From positions 1-60,418 of the forward strand of contig JAAYIC010000045.1 in the NCBI GenBank assembly GCA_012735195.1: a stretch of 60,418 nucleotides of DNA, written 5' to 3'. This document shows, piece by piece, positions 7,311 through 16,453 of the stretch. The stretch comes from Bacillota bacterium (GTDB taxonomy: Bacteria > Bacillota > UBA4882 > UBA10575). The notes below the pieces were generated by a model. That model worked only from the letters and a program-made list of their open reading frames with translations. It had not been told where the DNA came from and made no database searches. Position 1 is the stretch's first letter, and every line of letters starts with the position of its first letter. Position numbers and translations under genes: made by a program.

Positions 7311-8750
7311 TTGTCCGGGCTATACCCGGTAAAGACCTTTGCCATCAGGCGCTTTGTAGATTATTTATCCCATATGCTCAAAGATGGTCAGGAGAGGCAA
7401 TTCTTCCGGGTTGTCCATGCGCTCAAGCTCCTCGCCCCCCAGGCGGATCAGCGCCGGACCCTGGAAGAGATTACCGGGCTGATCAAAAATGATCATCCCT
7501 CTGTTCGTCTGATACGCCGGTTAATCCGGGAAAGCCACCCGCATACCATAGAAAAACTCCTCAACAACCTTGTGATCAATGACATCCTGGCCGGTGACTG
7601 GAAGCGCGCACAGACCGCCAGGCGGCTAAAGATACATATGCCGGCTTTTATGGTCATCAGCCCCACCTATGCCTGTAACCTAAAATGCGCCGGTTGCTAT
7701 GCCGGGGAATATCAGGACAAACACCAAATGGAGCCGGAGCTTTTTGAGAAAATCATCAGCGAAGGAAAAAGTCTGGGCTTCTATTTTTATGTCATCTCCG
7801 GCGGTGAACCCTTCATATACCGGCCGCTCTGGGAGATCCTGGCCAAACACCATGACTGTTACTTTTTGATCTATACCAACGGGACGCTGATTGACGAAGA
7901 AGCCGCTGAAAAAATCGCCCGGTTGGGCCATATCGCCCCGGCCATCAGTATCGAGGGGCAAGAGGATGAGACCGATTTCCGCCGGGGCGAAGGGACTTTC
8001 CAACGTCTCTTGACGGCCTTTGCCAACCTGCGGAAAGCCCGGGCCGTCTTCGGTGTATCGATCACCCATACCAGACGTAATCATCAGGTCCTAATGAACG
8101 ATGAGTTTTGGGAGATGTTGATTGAAAATAAGGCGGCTTTCAGCTGGATCTTTCAGTATATCCCCATCGGTCTGGCTCCAGACCTGTCACTGATGGTCAC
8201 TCCGGAGGAACGGCTGGAGCGGCTCCGTCTTGTGGAGCGTATCCGGAGGGAAAAAGAGATCCTGGTGGCGGATTTTTGGAACGACGGCCCGTATGTCAAT
8301 GGTTGTCTGGCCGGGGGAGCCAATTATTTTCATATCAACGCCCATGGCTACGTGGAACCTTGTGTCTTTGTCCATTTTGCCCTGGATAATGTTAAAGAAA
8401 AACCCCTGGTCGAAATCTTAAACTCCCCCTTCTTCCGGGAGCTTAGGGAAAGGATACCCTACGGCGAAAACCTCTTACGCCCCTGTATCGTCATTGACCG
8501 TCCCGAAATCCTCCGGGAGTTATACCATAAATATCAACTCCTGCCCACCCACCCGGGGGCGGAGACCATTCTCACCAGCCTGGCCCCGGCAGTGCGGGAG
8601 ACCGCCGAAGCCTGGGCAAAAATCTCCGGGCCGGTCTGGGAGAAAGAATTCGCCCCCCATTACCCGGCGGTTTTCGGTGAATATGTCTACAAAGGCAAAA
8701 AGAAGAAACGGGTACCCAGTGGCGCACGCGCCGCTGGCGCCGCCGGCTGA
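7311..8750 (+). CDS. Radical SAM protein with SPASM-like C-terminus
   Basis: About 479 aa. The cluster motif YACNLKCAGCY gives the C-x3-C-x2-C ligands of a radical SAM 4Fe-4S cluster at about residues 122, 126 and 129. GGEPF follows in the next strand. Late Cys residues in NGCLAGG, EPCVF and RPCIV fit an auxiliary cluster of the SPASM/Twitch kind, as in peptide- or protein-modifying enzymes. An N-terminal helical domain of about 110 residues precedes the barrel. I chose TTG 7311 because GGAGGGGAGG ends 8 bases before it. In-frame GTGs at 7302/7305 and ATG 7278 are alternatives. The substrate is unknown and no small peptide partner is seen beside it. The tail GARAAGAAG is low-complexity. Confidence 0.85.
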   Translation: MSGLYPVKTFAIRRFVDYLSHMLKDGQERQFFRVVHALKLLAPQADQRRTLEEITGLIKNDHPSVRLIRRLIRESHPHTIEKLLNNLVINDILAGDWKRAQTARRLKIHMPAFMVISPTYACNLKCAGCYAGEYQDKHQMEPELFEKIISEGKSLGFYFYVISGGEPFIYRPLWEILAKHHDCYFLIYTNGTLIDEEAAEKIARLGHIAPAISIEGQEDETDFRRGEGTFQRLLTAFANLRKARAVFGVSITHTRRNHQVLMNDEFWEMLIENKAAFSWIFQYIPIGLAPDLSLMVTPEERLERLRLVERIRREKEILVADFWNDGPYVNGCLAGGANYFHINAHGYVEPCVFVHFALDNVKEKPLVEILNSPFFRELRERIPYGENLLRPCIVIDRPEILRELYHKYQLLPTHPGAETILTSLAPAVRETAEAWAKISGPVWEKEFAPHYPAVFGEYVYKGKKKKRVPSGARAAGAAG

Positions 8751-9064
8751 AGCTTTCTGAAGCTAACCGGAGCCTTTTTTACCGGAAAACAGCGGCCCGG
8801 TTTTCTTCTCCGCCAATAAAAGAACGGGGTTGAGCCGCGCTGAGGATCTTACGCAACGCGCGCGCGAGGCCGCCAAGAAAAAGGAGCGGGGTCGAGCTGT
8901 ACTGAGAATCTTACCCAAGCTGGACTGCCTTGGTCTCAGTCACTCAACCCCGCTTCATTCTTTTGACCACATAGGAGTTAAATATCTCCTGCGGTCTTAG
9001 CTCCTCAGAACCCCGCTCTACCATTGGCAAGAAGTTCAAGAAGGCGCATGCGCTGAGCGCGCGA
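8751..9064. repeat. Intergenic cluster: four copies of a ~30-60 bp element
   Basis: The gap between the convergent radical SAM and glutamate dehydrogenase genes holds four related units. Two are direct, starting at 8811 and 8871 (period exactly 60), with core GCCAA-N-AAAAG-RRCGGGGT-GAG and later CTGAG-ATCTTAC. Two are inverted, at about 8930-8965 and 9000-9030. A separate hairpin GACC-AGGAG / CTCCT-GGTC lies at 8965-8998. A weak ACCGG/CCGGT hairpin with TTTTCTTCT at 8781-8806 may end the radical SAM transcript. CGCGCG tracts occur near 8857 and 9056. No gene is seen here. Confidence 0.7.
8874..8956 (-). terminator. Long hairpin terminator downstream of gdhA
   Basis: On the minus strand GAAGCGGGGTTGAG and CTGAGA (8956 leftward) pair with TCTCAG and CTCGACCCCGCTC (to 8884). 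CCAAG/CTTGG extends the stem, and CTTTTTCTT follows. It is made from one direct and one inverted copy of the repeat described for this gap. Confidence 0.65.
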
Positions 9065-10348
9065 CTATACCCAGCCCCGTTTCTTGACCGCCTCAACCAC
9101 CCGGTTGATGGCGATAACATACGCGGCATCCCGCATATACAGGTTCTTCTCCCGGGCCAGGCTGCTCACGGCCAAGTAGGCGCTGGTCATTTTCGTATCC
9201 AGTTTCTCCAGGACCTCTTCTTTTTCCCAGTAATAATTCATGTTCGACTGGACCTGTTCGAAGTAGCTACAGGTAACCCCGCCCGCGTTGGCCAGGAAGT
9301 CTGGGATAATGAAGATCTTCCGCTCTTTCAGCACCTCGTCTGCTTCGGGAGTGGTCGGTCCGTTGGCGCCTTCGGCGATCACCTTTACCTGCTTGTGGAT
9401 CTTTCCGGCATTGGCGCCGGTAATCTGGTTCTCCAGCGCCGCGGGGATCAGGATATCCACCGCCTGTTCCAGCCAGGCCTCTCCCGGTAGAATCTCATAA
9501 CCCAAATCCTGCGCCTTTTCTTTGTCAATATCCCCAAAAACGCTGGTGATTTCCCTCAAAACCCCGACATCCACACCGTCTTTTTTATAGAAGGTGTAAG
9601 CCTTCTGGTCTTGGTTGTCCCAGCAGGAAACAGCAAGTATTACCCCGCCCAGTTGCTGATATTTCAAGGCGGCGTGCTGCCCCACATTGCCGAAGCCCTG
9701 GATCGCCGCGGTGGTCTCCTCAGGTTTTATCCCCAGTTCCCGCAGGGCCTCCCGGAGGGTGAAGATCAACCCGAAACCGGTGGCCTCGGTCCGGCCTAAT
9801 GAGCCTCCCATTCCCAGCGGCTTGCCGGTGATAACTCCGGGATATTTACCGCCGGCAATCGTCTCATACTCATCCATCATCCAGAGCATATGCTGGGCGT
9901 TGGACATGACATCCGGCGCCGGCACATCTAAAACAGGTCCAAGATCCCTCGCCAACTGCCTGACCCAGCCGCGGCAGAGCCGCTCCTGCTCCCGTTCGCT
10001 CAAATGCCGGGGGTCACAGACAATCCCTCCTTTGGCCCCGCCCAGGGGTATATCCACCACCGAACATTTCCAGGTCATCCACATGGCCAGGGCCCGGACG
10101 GTATCCACGGTTTCCTGGGGGTGAAAGCGGATGCCGCCTTTCGCCGGTCCCCTGGCATCATTATGCTGGACCCGGTAGCCTTTGAAGATCCGGACCTCCC
10201 CGTTGTCCATCCGCACCGGGATCGTTAAGTGGTACTCCCGCATCGGTTGGCGCAAAAACTCCCGGACAGCAGGCTCCAACCGGATCATATCAGCCACGCC
10301 GTCAAATTGTTTCTGCGCTGTTGCATAGGGGTTATAGGACTCACTCAT
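9065..10348 (-). CDS. gdhA: NAD(P)-dependent glutamate dehydrogenase
   Basis: Catalyses reversible oxidative deamination of glutamate to 2-oxoglutarate and ammonia in the cytosol, as a hexamer. It has 427 aa, normal for the short hexameric class. The substrate domain contains GYRVQHNDARGPAKGGIRFH (58-77), where the Lys of GPAKGG binds substrate, and PLGGAKGGI with the catalytic Lys. DVPAPDV follows. The Rossmann fold holds the nucleotide loop IQGFGNVGQHAA at about 215-226. ATG 10348 is preceded by AAGGAGGAATT. The 165-base leader is almost purely purine on the coding strand. Coenzyme choice cannot be read with certainty. Confidence 0.95.
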   Translation of the reverse strand: MSESYNPYATAQKQFDGVADMIRLEPAVREFLRQPMREYHLTIPVRMDNGEVRIFKGYRVQHNDARGPAKGGIRFHPQETVDTVRALAMWMTWKCSVVDIPLGGAKGGIVCDPRHLSEREQERLCRGWVRQLARDLGPVLDVPAPDVMSNAQHMLWMMDEYETIAGGKYPGVITGKPLGMGGSLGRTEATGFGLIFTLREALRELGIKPEETTAAIQGFGNVGQHAALKYQQLGGVILAVSCWDNQDQKAYTFYKKDGVDVGVLREITSVFGDIDKEKAQDLGYEILPGEAWLEQAVDILIPAALENQITGANAGKIHKQVKVIAEGANGPTTPEADEVLKERKIFIIPDFLANAGGVTCSYFEQVQSNMNYYWEKEEVLEKLDTKMTSAYLAVSSLAREKNLYMRDAAYVIAINRVVEAVKKRGWV

Positions 10349-10514
10349 CGCCCAATTCCTCCTTTTTCCTTCTTCCGGCTCTTTCTTTTTCCCTGATGAA
10401 CTTATCCTTACCGCCTGTACCCTTACTGCCTCTTTTTCTTAAATTATCTCTCTTTCTGTTCAGGTACGCTTTCTCCTTCTCCCCTGCTTGCCTTTTTCCC
10501 GTTTTTTAACAAGG

Positions 10515-13373
10515 CTAAAACTCACTGCTCACCCCGATATAAAAGCGGCAGGCGCCGGTTTCTTCCTGGACGCGCGGGTAAAAGGGCCAGGCAACCCCAA
10601 ACCGTAAATCCGGTCCTTCATTAGATAAGTAAAAAAGATCCATGGTCAACCGGACCTCCACGCCGGCGGTGGCAATCAGGCCGGACTCAGTAAACTCCCA
10701 CTTGTCCGCGGCATAACCGGCATCCAGGAAAACCCCACCCCTGATTTGACGGAAGAAAACCGGCCAATCCCGGAAGCCCCTTTCCACCGGAACACGGAAC
10801 GGGTAGGTTTCGGCACTCAGCAAAAGAAAACCGCTGCCTGTGACAGTACCGGGTTCTAACCCGCGTACTGCATAATGGTTCTCACCGGGGTAACCGAAGA
10901 TAATATCCATCCAATCTGCATCGTAGCCATGAAACCCCCCGAGCCAAAAATACCCGGGCAATTGCGAAAAGCCGGCAGAGATTTTCCACGTGGTCCTGGG
11001 CACCCCACGCCGGAGGCGGGAATATTTCCAGAACCCTTCCCCGGCAAAACCCTTTTCTTCTCCGGCAAAGCAGTAACCGATATTCAATTTTCTTTCCCGT
11101 CTATAGCCCACCGGGCCTTTTCCGCCATTGGTCCCTTCCCACACTCCCGCATAAACCAGGCTGTACTTCTCCGTGCCGGTCGTTGTTTCCAAATAAACCC
11201 CGCCGAAGAGATCCCGGTCTGCCTGTATCCCCGGATACCAAAGGCCGGCCGTGGCCCCGATACCAAAACGGTTCTGGCGGCCCCCGCCTTCTATATTCTC
11301 GCCGGTGGTGGCGTCCAGCGCCAAATCAAGATAGAAATGCCCCGGTGGATCATACAAGTAACCAAGGGAAAGCCCGGATTGCCCGCTGCTTGTCCCGTGG
11401 GATAACCGGATTTGATATTCATGGCGGTCTAAAGCATCCATCCCGCCGGTTTGAAAGCCCAGCCGTAACCCGCCTCCGGTATCAACGGCGAGCACTGGCA
11501 GCCAATATTTGGGTTTCAGGGTGCCCCAGGGGTTATACGGTTTGACCCGGTATCCTGCTGCCTGTTGTCCAGTGTAATTCTTTGCATACGTGGGCGAAGT
11601 TTCATGGGGTGCTTCATTCTTGACGGGCGCCTCTTCCCAGCGCAAATCCGCCCAGTCCGCCCGGGCCAAACAGTAGCCGTCTGCCCCGTAGGCCATTATT
11701 ACCAGTTCTGAGCCGTCCGGCGCGGGGGCAGGGGCAAAAAACCCCGTTAGTGTATTAGTCAATTTCCACAGGCTCCCGCTATCCGGGGCAAAGGCATATA
11801 TGTTATGGGTACCGTCGCGGTCGGAGTCAAAAAGGATGTATTTCCCGTCAGCTGTAAAAACCGGGTTCCGGTTGGTTCCCCGGTCAGAAAAGAGCAGGCG
11901 GAACCCGGAGCCGTCATTCTTCAAGAGGGCGATTCCGTGATATCCCCCGGGATACCAGACCCCTACCACCAATCCGGTCCCGTCCGGGGAAAAGGCCGGG
12001 GTGGCATATTGGATCTCATTCCCGCCGGCCACAAGGACCCGGCTCTCACCGGTGGCCGGATCGTACTTGCAGAGGGAGGTCTCCAGGTTATCCCGGGCTA
12101 CATAAACCAGGTAGTCGCCAGAAGGTGACCAGGCCGGGTCCGTCGCCCGCGCCCCCCGGGTCAGCCTTATTTCTTCCTCCCGGTCCAGGTCGTAAAGGTA
12201 AAGATCGTTATATTCCTTGACTCCGTCAAAATAACCGGGTTTGGCATAGACCAATTGCCGGCCGGAAGGAGACCAGGCCGGCCGGGAGGAGATATACCCC
12301 GCCACCAGCAGCCGGTCTTCTCCTGATGCCAAATCCCTCAGATAAAGGCCGGGATAAAAGGTCTTCTTGCCCAGGGTTACATAGGCCAATTCCTTTCCGT
12401 CCGTGCTGAAGACGGGACCGGCCGCCATTATTGGGCCGGTTAATTCTTCTACCGGTGTGAGCCCGGCGGCTTCTAGCTCCGCCGCTTGCGCCCGATACCG
12501 TTCCTCCAGATCACGGCGCCATTCCTTCCAGACCACCCGGGCGGGCCGCCCCAGGCTGCCGGCAAGCGCCGAGAAAAGACCCGGCCGCCGCAGGCTGCCG
12601 TGGCTCTCATTCGCCATCCTCAGCGCCTCTTCCCCATACTCACGGGCGATATAATCCACCAGCGACCAGCCATACAGATAAGCGGTTCCTGCCGGTTGCC
12701 ATTCATCCAGTTCGTATAAGCCCAGCATCTGGTCGAAGGTGGGAACTCTATCCGTGAGGACGGCCGTCCGGAGATACATATCAAAATAAGGGTCGATTCC
12801 CCGCCCGCCGCCGGTATTCAGCGTCTCCTCGCGGATGGCGAAACCTTCAAGATAAGCCGGGGGGAATAATGTGTTCGGGGTGGCTAATAAGGGTACCCAG
12901 CCAAAAACCCGGCGGATGGCGGCGGTAATCCCCCCGTTCATATCCATCTGCAATATATGGGCGTATTCATGGGTAAACACCAGACGCAACCAATTCTCGG
13001 CCTTCATGGTCAGGCCTCCGTCCCATTCCGAAGGCAGATCCGGGTAAGCCAGATAGATACCGATCTGGTTGAAATAGTACACACTAGCAAAACCATTGGC
13101 AAAATCGGTGTTATCCATAAGATAGATCTCCGTGCGCTCCGCAGGCGTATGCCCGGTGCGTTTCGTCAATATACTGTGAGTTTCTTCAGCAATCGCCGCC
13201 ACCTTTGCCGCTACTTTTTCCGCCCCCGGACAGTCCCGGAAGTGGATATTAAAATGCGGGGTCACCATAGTCAGTATTCCCGCAGCCGCCGATCTCCCTG
13301 TTGCAGCCAGGAATAACCCGAGTAGGAAAAGGCAGATGAAGATCGATTGCCAAGAGATTTTCATTGTTTTCAC
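10515..13373 (-). CDS. Secreted gluzincin-like peptidase, PD40 propeller and Omp85-like barrel
   Basis: A 952-aa exported protein. A signal peptide at 1-31 ends near SAAA-G. Residues 35-290 look like a zinc metallopeptidase of the MA type: FTHEYAHILQMDM carries HEXXH at about 134-138, and FPPAYLEGFAIREE supplies the downstream Glu. Residues 310-590 contain five or more TolB/PD40 blades (AWSPSGRQLVYA, AWSPSGDYLVYV, AFSPDGTGLVV). From about 620 the sequence alternates in beta-barrel fashion. AVRGLEPG followed by LLLSAETYPF, then GGVFLDAGYA and a C-terminal Phe, match the last strands of Omp85/BamA-type outer-membrane barrels. The GTG start follows GGAAGTGAG. An outer-membrane location is inferred; substrates are unknown. 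It lies downstream of the GH94 gene on the same strand. Confidence 0.75.
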   Translation of the reverse strand: MKTMKISWQSIFICLFLLGLFLAATGRSAAAGILTMVTPHFNIHFRDCPGAEKVAAKVAAIAEETHSILTKRTGHTPAERTEIYLMDNTDFANGFASVYYFNQIGIYLAYPDLPSEWDGGLTMKAENWLRLVFTHEYAHILQMDMNGGITAAIRRVFGWVPLLATPNTLFPPAYLEGFAIREETLNTGGGRGIDPYFDMYLRTAVLTDRVPTFDQMLGLYELDEWQPAGTAYLYGWSLVDYIAREYGEEALRMANESHGSLRRPGLFSALAGSLGRPARVVWKEWRRDLEERYRAQAAELEAAGLTPVEELTGPIMAAGPVFSTDGKELAYVTLGKKTFYPGLYLRDLASGEDRLLVAGYISSRPAWSPSGRQLVYAKPGYFDGVKEYNDLYLYDLDREEEIRLTRGARATDPAWSPSGDYLVYVARDNLETSLCKYDPATGESRVLVAGGNEIQYATPAFSPDGTGLVVGVWYPGGYHGIALLKNDGSGFRLLFSDRGTNRNPVFTADGKYILFDSDRDGTHNIYAFAPDSGSLWKLTNTLTGFFAPAPAPDGSELVIMAYGADGYCLARADWADLRWEEAPVKNEAPHETSPTYAKNYTGQQAAGYRVKPYNPWGTLKPKYWLPVLAVDTGGGLRLGFQTGGMDALDRHEYQIRLSHGTSSGQSGLSLGYLYDPPGHFYLDLALDATTGENIEGGGRQNRFGIGATAGLWYPGIQADRDLFGGVYLETTTGTEKYSLVYAGVWEGTNGGKGPVGYRRERKLNIGYCFAGEEKGFAGEGFWKYSRLRRGVPRTTWKISAGFSQLPGYFWLGGFHGYDADWMDIIFGYPGENHYAVRGLEPGTVTGSGFLLLSAETYPFRVPVERGFRDWPVFFRQIRGGVFLDAGYAADKWEFTESGLIATAGVEVRLTMDLFYLSNEGPDLRFGVAWPFYPRVQEETGACRFYIGVSSEF

Positions 13374-13393
13374 TAAAAGCTCACTTCCTTACG

Positions 13394-13425
13394 CCTGCAG
13401 GGGGGCGCGCGCACCCCCCTGCAGG
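13394..13425. repeat. Perfect 12-bp inverted repeat with CGCGCGCA loop
   Basis: CCTGCAGGGGGG (13394-13405) and CCCCCCTGCAGG (13414-13425) flank an 8-base loop CGCGCGCA. It lies between the GH94 stop and the start of the surface peptidase. A T-rich tract (TCTTTTCCT) follows on the plus strand. It may be an attenuator or terminator in this gap, or a mobile hairpin element. Confidence 0.6.
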
Positions 13426-13597
13426 TCTTTTCCTGAGTGCGCGTCTGCGGGGCCTTGCCGTTCCCGGTGACGTTGCCCGGCTTTGGCGCTGTGGGCCTCA
13501 GCTTTCCGGCCTTTCCGGAGTGGCACGCACCCTCTATGAATGGTATTTTTACCGGCATGGCTTTGCCGCCGGAGAAAACCGGGGGAACGGTCTACCC

Positions 13598-15961
13598 TCA
13601 GCCCAGGGTTACTTCGACCTCGTTCTCTTCCGCCGCCTCTTCATAGGGGATGAGGTTCCCCGGAAGGACCCTGCCGTTTACTTTGAGTTCTTTCACCCCG
13701 TAACCGGTACAGTGCGGGTTTTCCACCCTAATCCGGAAGGTTTTCCCCCGGCAGATCCTAGTCACTTCGAAACCGTCCCAGTCTGCCGGGATGCAGGGGT
13801 CGATGACCAGGCCGTCATAATCCGGGCGTATTCCCAGGATATACTGGGAAATTGCGACAAAGCTCCAGGCGGCGGTCCCGGTCAACCAGGAATTGCGGGC
13901 CCGGCCGAAATAATACGGGTGGTCAATGCCGGTAATGAACTGCGCATAAACATAGGGCTCCATCGTGTAAAGATCCGCCCGGTCGTTTTTGGCGGCCGGC
14001 AGGAATGAAGTGTAAAGGGCAAAAGCCTTGTCGCCCCGGCCCAAAAGGCACTCGGCAATCACCGCCCAGGTGTTGGCATGACAGAAAATCCCCGCATTTT
14101 CTTTAAGACCCGCCGGAAAGCTGGTGATGGCCCCGATCTCGTTGTCGGTCTCCCGGTAAGCCGGGTGGTTCAAGACTATGCCGTGCTCGGTTACGAGATA
14201 ACGGTGCATGCTGTCCAGGGCCATACGGGCCTTTTCCCCGGTGGCGGCTCCGGAGAAGACCGCCCAGGATTGGCTGTTGAGGAAGATCTTTGCCTGCTCG
14301 CTCTCCCGCCCGCCCAGTTTGCGGCCGCTGTCCAGGTAACCCCGGAGAAACCACTCCCCGTCCCAGGCATGGGTATCAAGGAGTTCCTTGATCTCCGTCC
14401 GGCGCTCTGTGAAGAGTTGCACGTCGGCATCTTTTCCCGTCCGCCGGGCCAACTCAATAAACTCGGTCAGGGCCCGGTAAAAGAGGAAAGTACTCCAAAC
14501 GCTCTCCCCTTTCCCCTTCAAATTGATACAGTCGTTCCAATCGGCCGCCAGGCCCAGCAAAAGCCCGTGGGGCCCCCGCCTTTTCCAGGAGAATTCAAGG
14601 GCCCGCCGGAGATGTTCGTAAACGGTGGCTTCCTCCCGGTCGGCAAAGGGCACCACCTCTTCGAGGAAAGCAAAATCGCCGGTCTCCTTAATATAGGCCG
14701 GTACGGAGAGGAGCAACCAGAGATGGTCGTCGGAGAAGATCCGCTCCGGTTCCGGGATATTGTGGGGCCCCTGGGACCAGAAGAGGGGCTGGAAGCCGTG
14801 CATGGCATAGCCCTCTGCCAACTGCCCCTTAAAAAGTACGAGCAGCTTCTCCCGGACCAGTTCCGGGATGGCATGGACCACGCCCAGTGTATCCTGGTTG
14901 GTATCGCGGTAACCGATGCCGTCGCGGCCACCGGCTTCATTAAACGAAGCCGAACGCGACCAGTTGAAGGTGGTGTGGCACTGGTACTGGTTCCAGATAT
15001 TCACCATCGTGTCCACTACCGGCGAGGGTGTTTTACACCTGTAGTTGGCCAGGCGCTTCCGCCAGTACTCCTGCAGGGCGGCAAAATCTTTCTCCACCGC
15101 CTCGGGGCGGGAGTAATAATCCCGGATCTCCCGTCCGGTGGTCCGGGCATCGCCGACCCCGACAATAAAGACCGCCCGTTTTTTCGTACCGGGAGCCAAA
15201 ACGAAACGGTTTTGCAGGACAGCGCAGGCGTTACCGCCGATGGCAATCGAATTGCCACAGGCTCCCTTCTCCACCGCCACCGGTCTTCCCTCATCACGGT
15301 AAGGGCCGATAAAAACCTCCCGGTCGGTATCAAAACCGGTCACCGGCAGCACCGAAGCCATAAACCCTTTATCCTCTTCACCTCCGGGCCAGCGCAGGGT
15401 ATAATCTATGACCCCGTCGCCGTCATAACCCATCCGGCAGGTATATAAGATGTACTGGAAATTAATTAAATCCTGGTCTATATGCCAAAAACACCATTCG
15501 GCATAGGGAAAGAGGGAGAGGTCGCGTTCCCGGCCGGAGAGGTTCTCCACCTCAATCTCCCAGACCTCCAACGGGCGGTCAACCGGGACAAAAACCCGGT
15601 AATTGGTTCTTATCCCGTCATACTCACTTTCAAAACAGGTATAACCCAGGCCGTGGCGGCAGACAGACCGGTAATGTTCAAGGGGTTTGGCCACCGGTTG
15701 CCAGGTGGCGGACCAATAATCCCCGCTCGTGTGGTCATGGAGGTAAATATACCGGCCCGGCCGGTCCATGGGGATACTGTTAAACCTAAACCGCAACAGC
15801 CTCCCGCTCTTGGGCGATAGGTAAAAAGAATACCCCGCCGCATTATTTGAGATAATTCCACAATAATCCGCGGTGCCTAAGTAATTAATCCAAGACATGG
15901 GCGTATCCGGACGTTCAATCACATACTCCCTTTGCTGATCGTCAAAATATCCATACCGCAC
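13598..15961 (-). CDS. GH94 phosphorylase (cellobiose or diacetylchitobiose type)
   Basis: A 787-aa cytosolic glycoside hydrolase family 94 enzyme that splits a beta-1,4 disaccharide with phosphate to give a sugar-1-phosphate. The N-terminus MRYGYFDDQQREYVIERPDT and YLGTADYCGIISNNAAGYSF are characteristic of the family. The (alpha/alpha)6 barrel shows IWNQYQCHTTFNWSRSASF, GYRDTNQDTLG with the substrate Asp, and DWNDC with the catalytic acid Asp. The C-terminus holds NSWLTGTAAWSFVAISQYIL and DPCIPADWDGF. The start is GTG 15959-15961 after GGGGAGGA. The sequence has features of both cellobiose and N,N'-diacetylchitobiose phosphorylases and I cannot settle which. No transporter lies beside it. 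Confidence 0.88.
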   Translation of the reverse strand: MRYGYFDDQQREYVIERPDTPMSWINYLGTADYCGIISNNAAGYSFYLSPKSGRLLRFRFNSIPMDRPGRYIYLHDHTSGDYWSATWQPVAKPLEHYRSVCRHGLGYTCFESEYDGIRTNYRVFVPVDRPLEVWEIEVENLSGRERDLSLFPYAEWCFWHIDQDLINFQYILYTCRMGYDGDGVIDYTLRWPGGEEDKGFMASVLPVTGFDTDREVFIGPYRDEGRPVAVEKGACGNSIAIGGNACAVLQNRFVLAPGTKKRAVFIVGVGDARTTGREIRDYYSRPEAVEKDFAALQEYWRKRLANYRCKTPSPVVDTMVNIWNQYQCHTTFNWSRSASFNEAGGRDGIGYRDTNQDTLGVVHAIPELVREKLLVLFKGQLAEGYAMHGFQPLFWSQGPHNIPEPERIFSDDHLWLLLSVPAYIKETGDFAFLEEVVPFADREEATVYEHLRRALEFSWKRRGPHGLLLGLAADWNDCINLKGKGESVWSTFLFYRALTEFIELARRTGKDADVQLFTERRTEIKELLDTHAWDGEWFLRGYLDSGRKLGGRESEQAKIFLNSQSWAVFSGAATGEKARMALDSMHRYLVTEHGIVLNHPAYRETDNEIGAITSFPAGLKENAGIFCHANTWAVIAECLLGRGDKAFALYTSFLPAAKNDRADLYTMEPYVYAQFITGIDHPYYFGRARNSWLTGTAAWSFVAISQYILGIRPDYDGLVIDPCIPADWDGFEVTRICRGKTFRIRVENPHCTGYGVKELKVNGRVLPGNLIPYEEAAEENEVEVTLG

Positions 15962-16081
15962 CCAAAATTCCTCCCCTGTTCATAATTCATTTACGTTTAT
16001 TCGCGATAAAAACCTTGTTACCTTCTTTTAAAACAAAGAGAAGAAACAGAATCACCTCATAAAAGTAAAGAGGGGCCCCCT

Positions 16082-16345
16082 CATTGAAAGTGACACCCTC
16101 GTTAGAAGGGACACCCCCGTAAGAAGGGACCCTCGATATAAAGGATACCCCCGTTAGAAGGGGCATTCTCATTGGGACCGCGCGCGCGACCCCCGCTACG
16201 GGAGCCTTCTTTATGCATAACCGTTTCCTTGGAGAACCCCGTTTTAAAGAGCCATCCATATTAGATACCTTTAGAGTGGGGCCCTCTTTAGAGGCCCATC
16301 TCTATCTAGAGGCTCCCTCTTTCGAGTTCCTCTCGTTACAGGAGG
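16082..16345. repeat. Degenerate ~18-bp tandem repeats
   Basis: Five units of about 18 bp, such as CGTTAGAAGGGACACCCC, run from 16082 to 16169, one of them 16 bp. They are followed by a CGCGCGCG tract. After an 85-base break, units of 13-17 bp with core CTTTAGAGG-CCCT run from about 16269 to 16345. On the minus strand the first block reads as a 6-residue repeat within a 90-aa frame starting at 16259, but that frame has no ribosome site and a low-complexity sequence, so I do not call it a gene. The array lies between the divergent GH94 and alpha-2-macroglobulin genes. Confidence 0.65.
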
Positions 16346-16453
16346 AAATCTCTAGTGGGTGAAGAAAGAAAATAACAATAGGATAAAATACTGCCAATTA
16401 TCTCCGAATATCTGTATATTTGCTTATATGTATTATTTAAGGAGGAGTAAGCC

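Noticed and set aside
14078-15448. 456-codon open frame antisense to the GH94 gene
   Set aside because: Mirror frame of a conserved enzyme; no domain and no ribosome site.
15987-16259. 90-codon frame across the 18-bp repeats
   Set aside because: Low-complexity 6-residue repeats and no ribosome site; it arises from the repeat length being a multiple of three.
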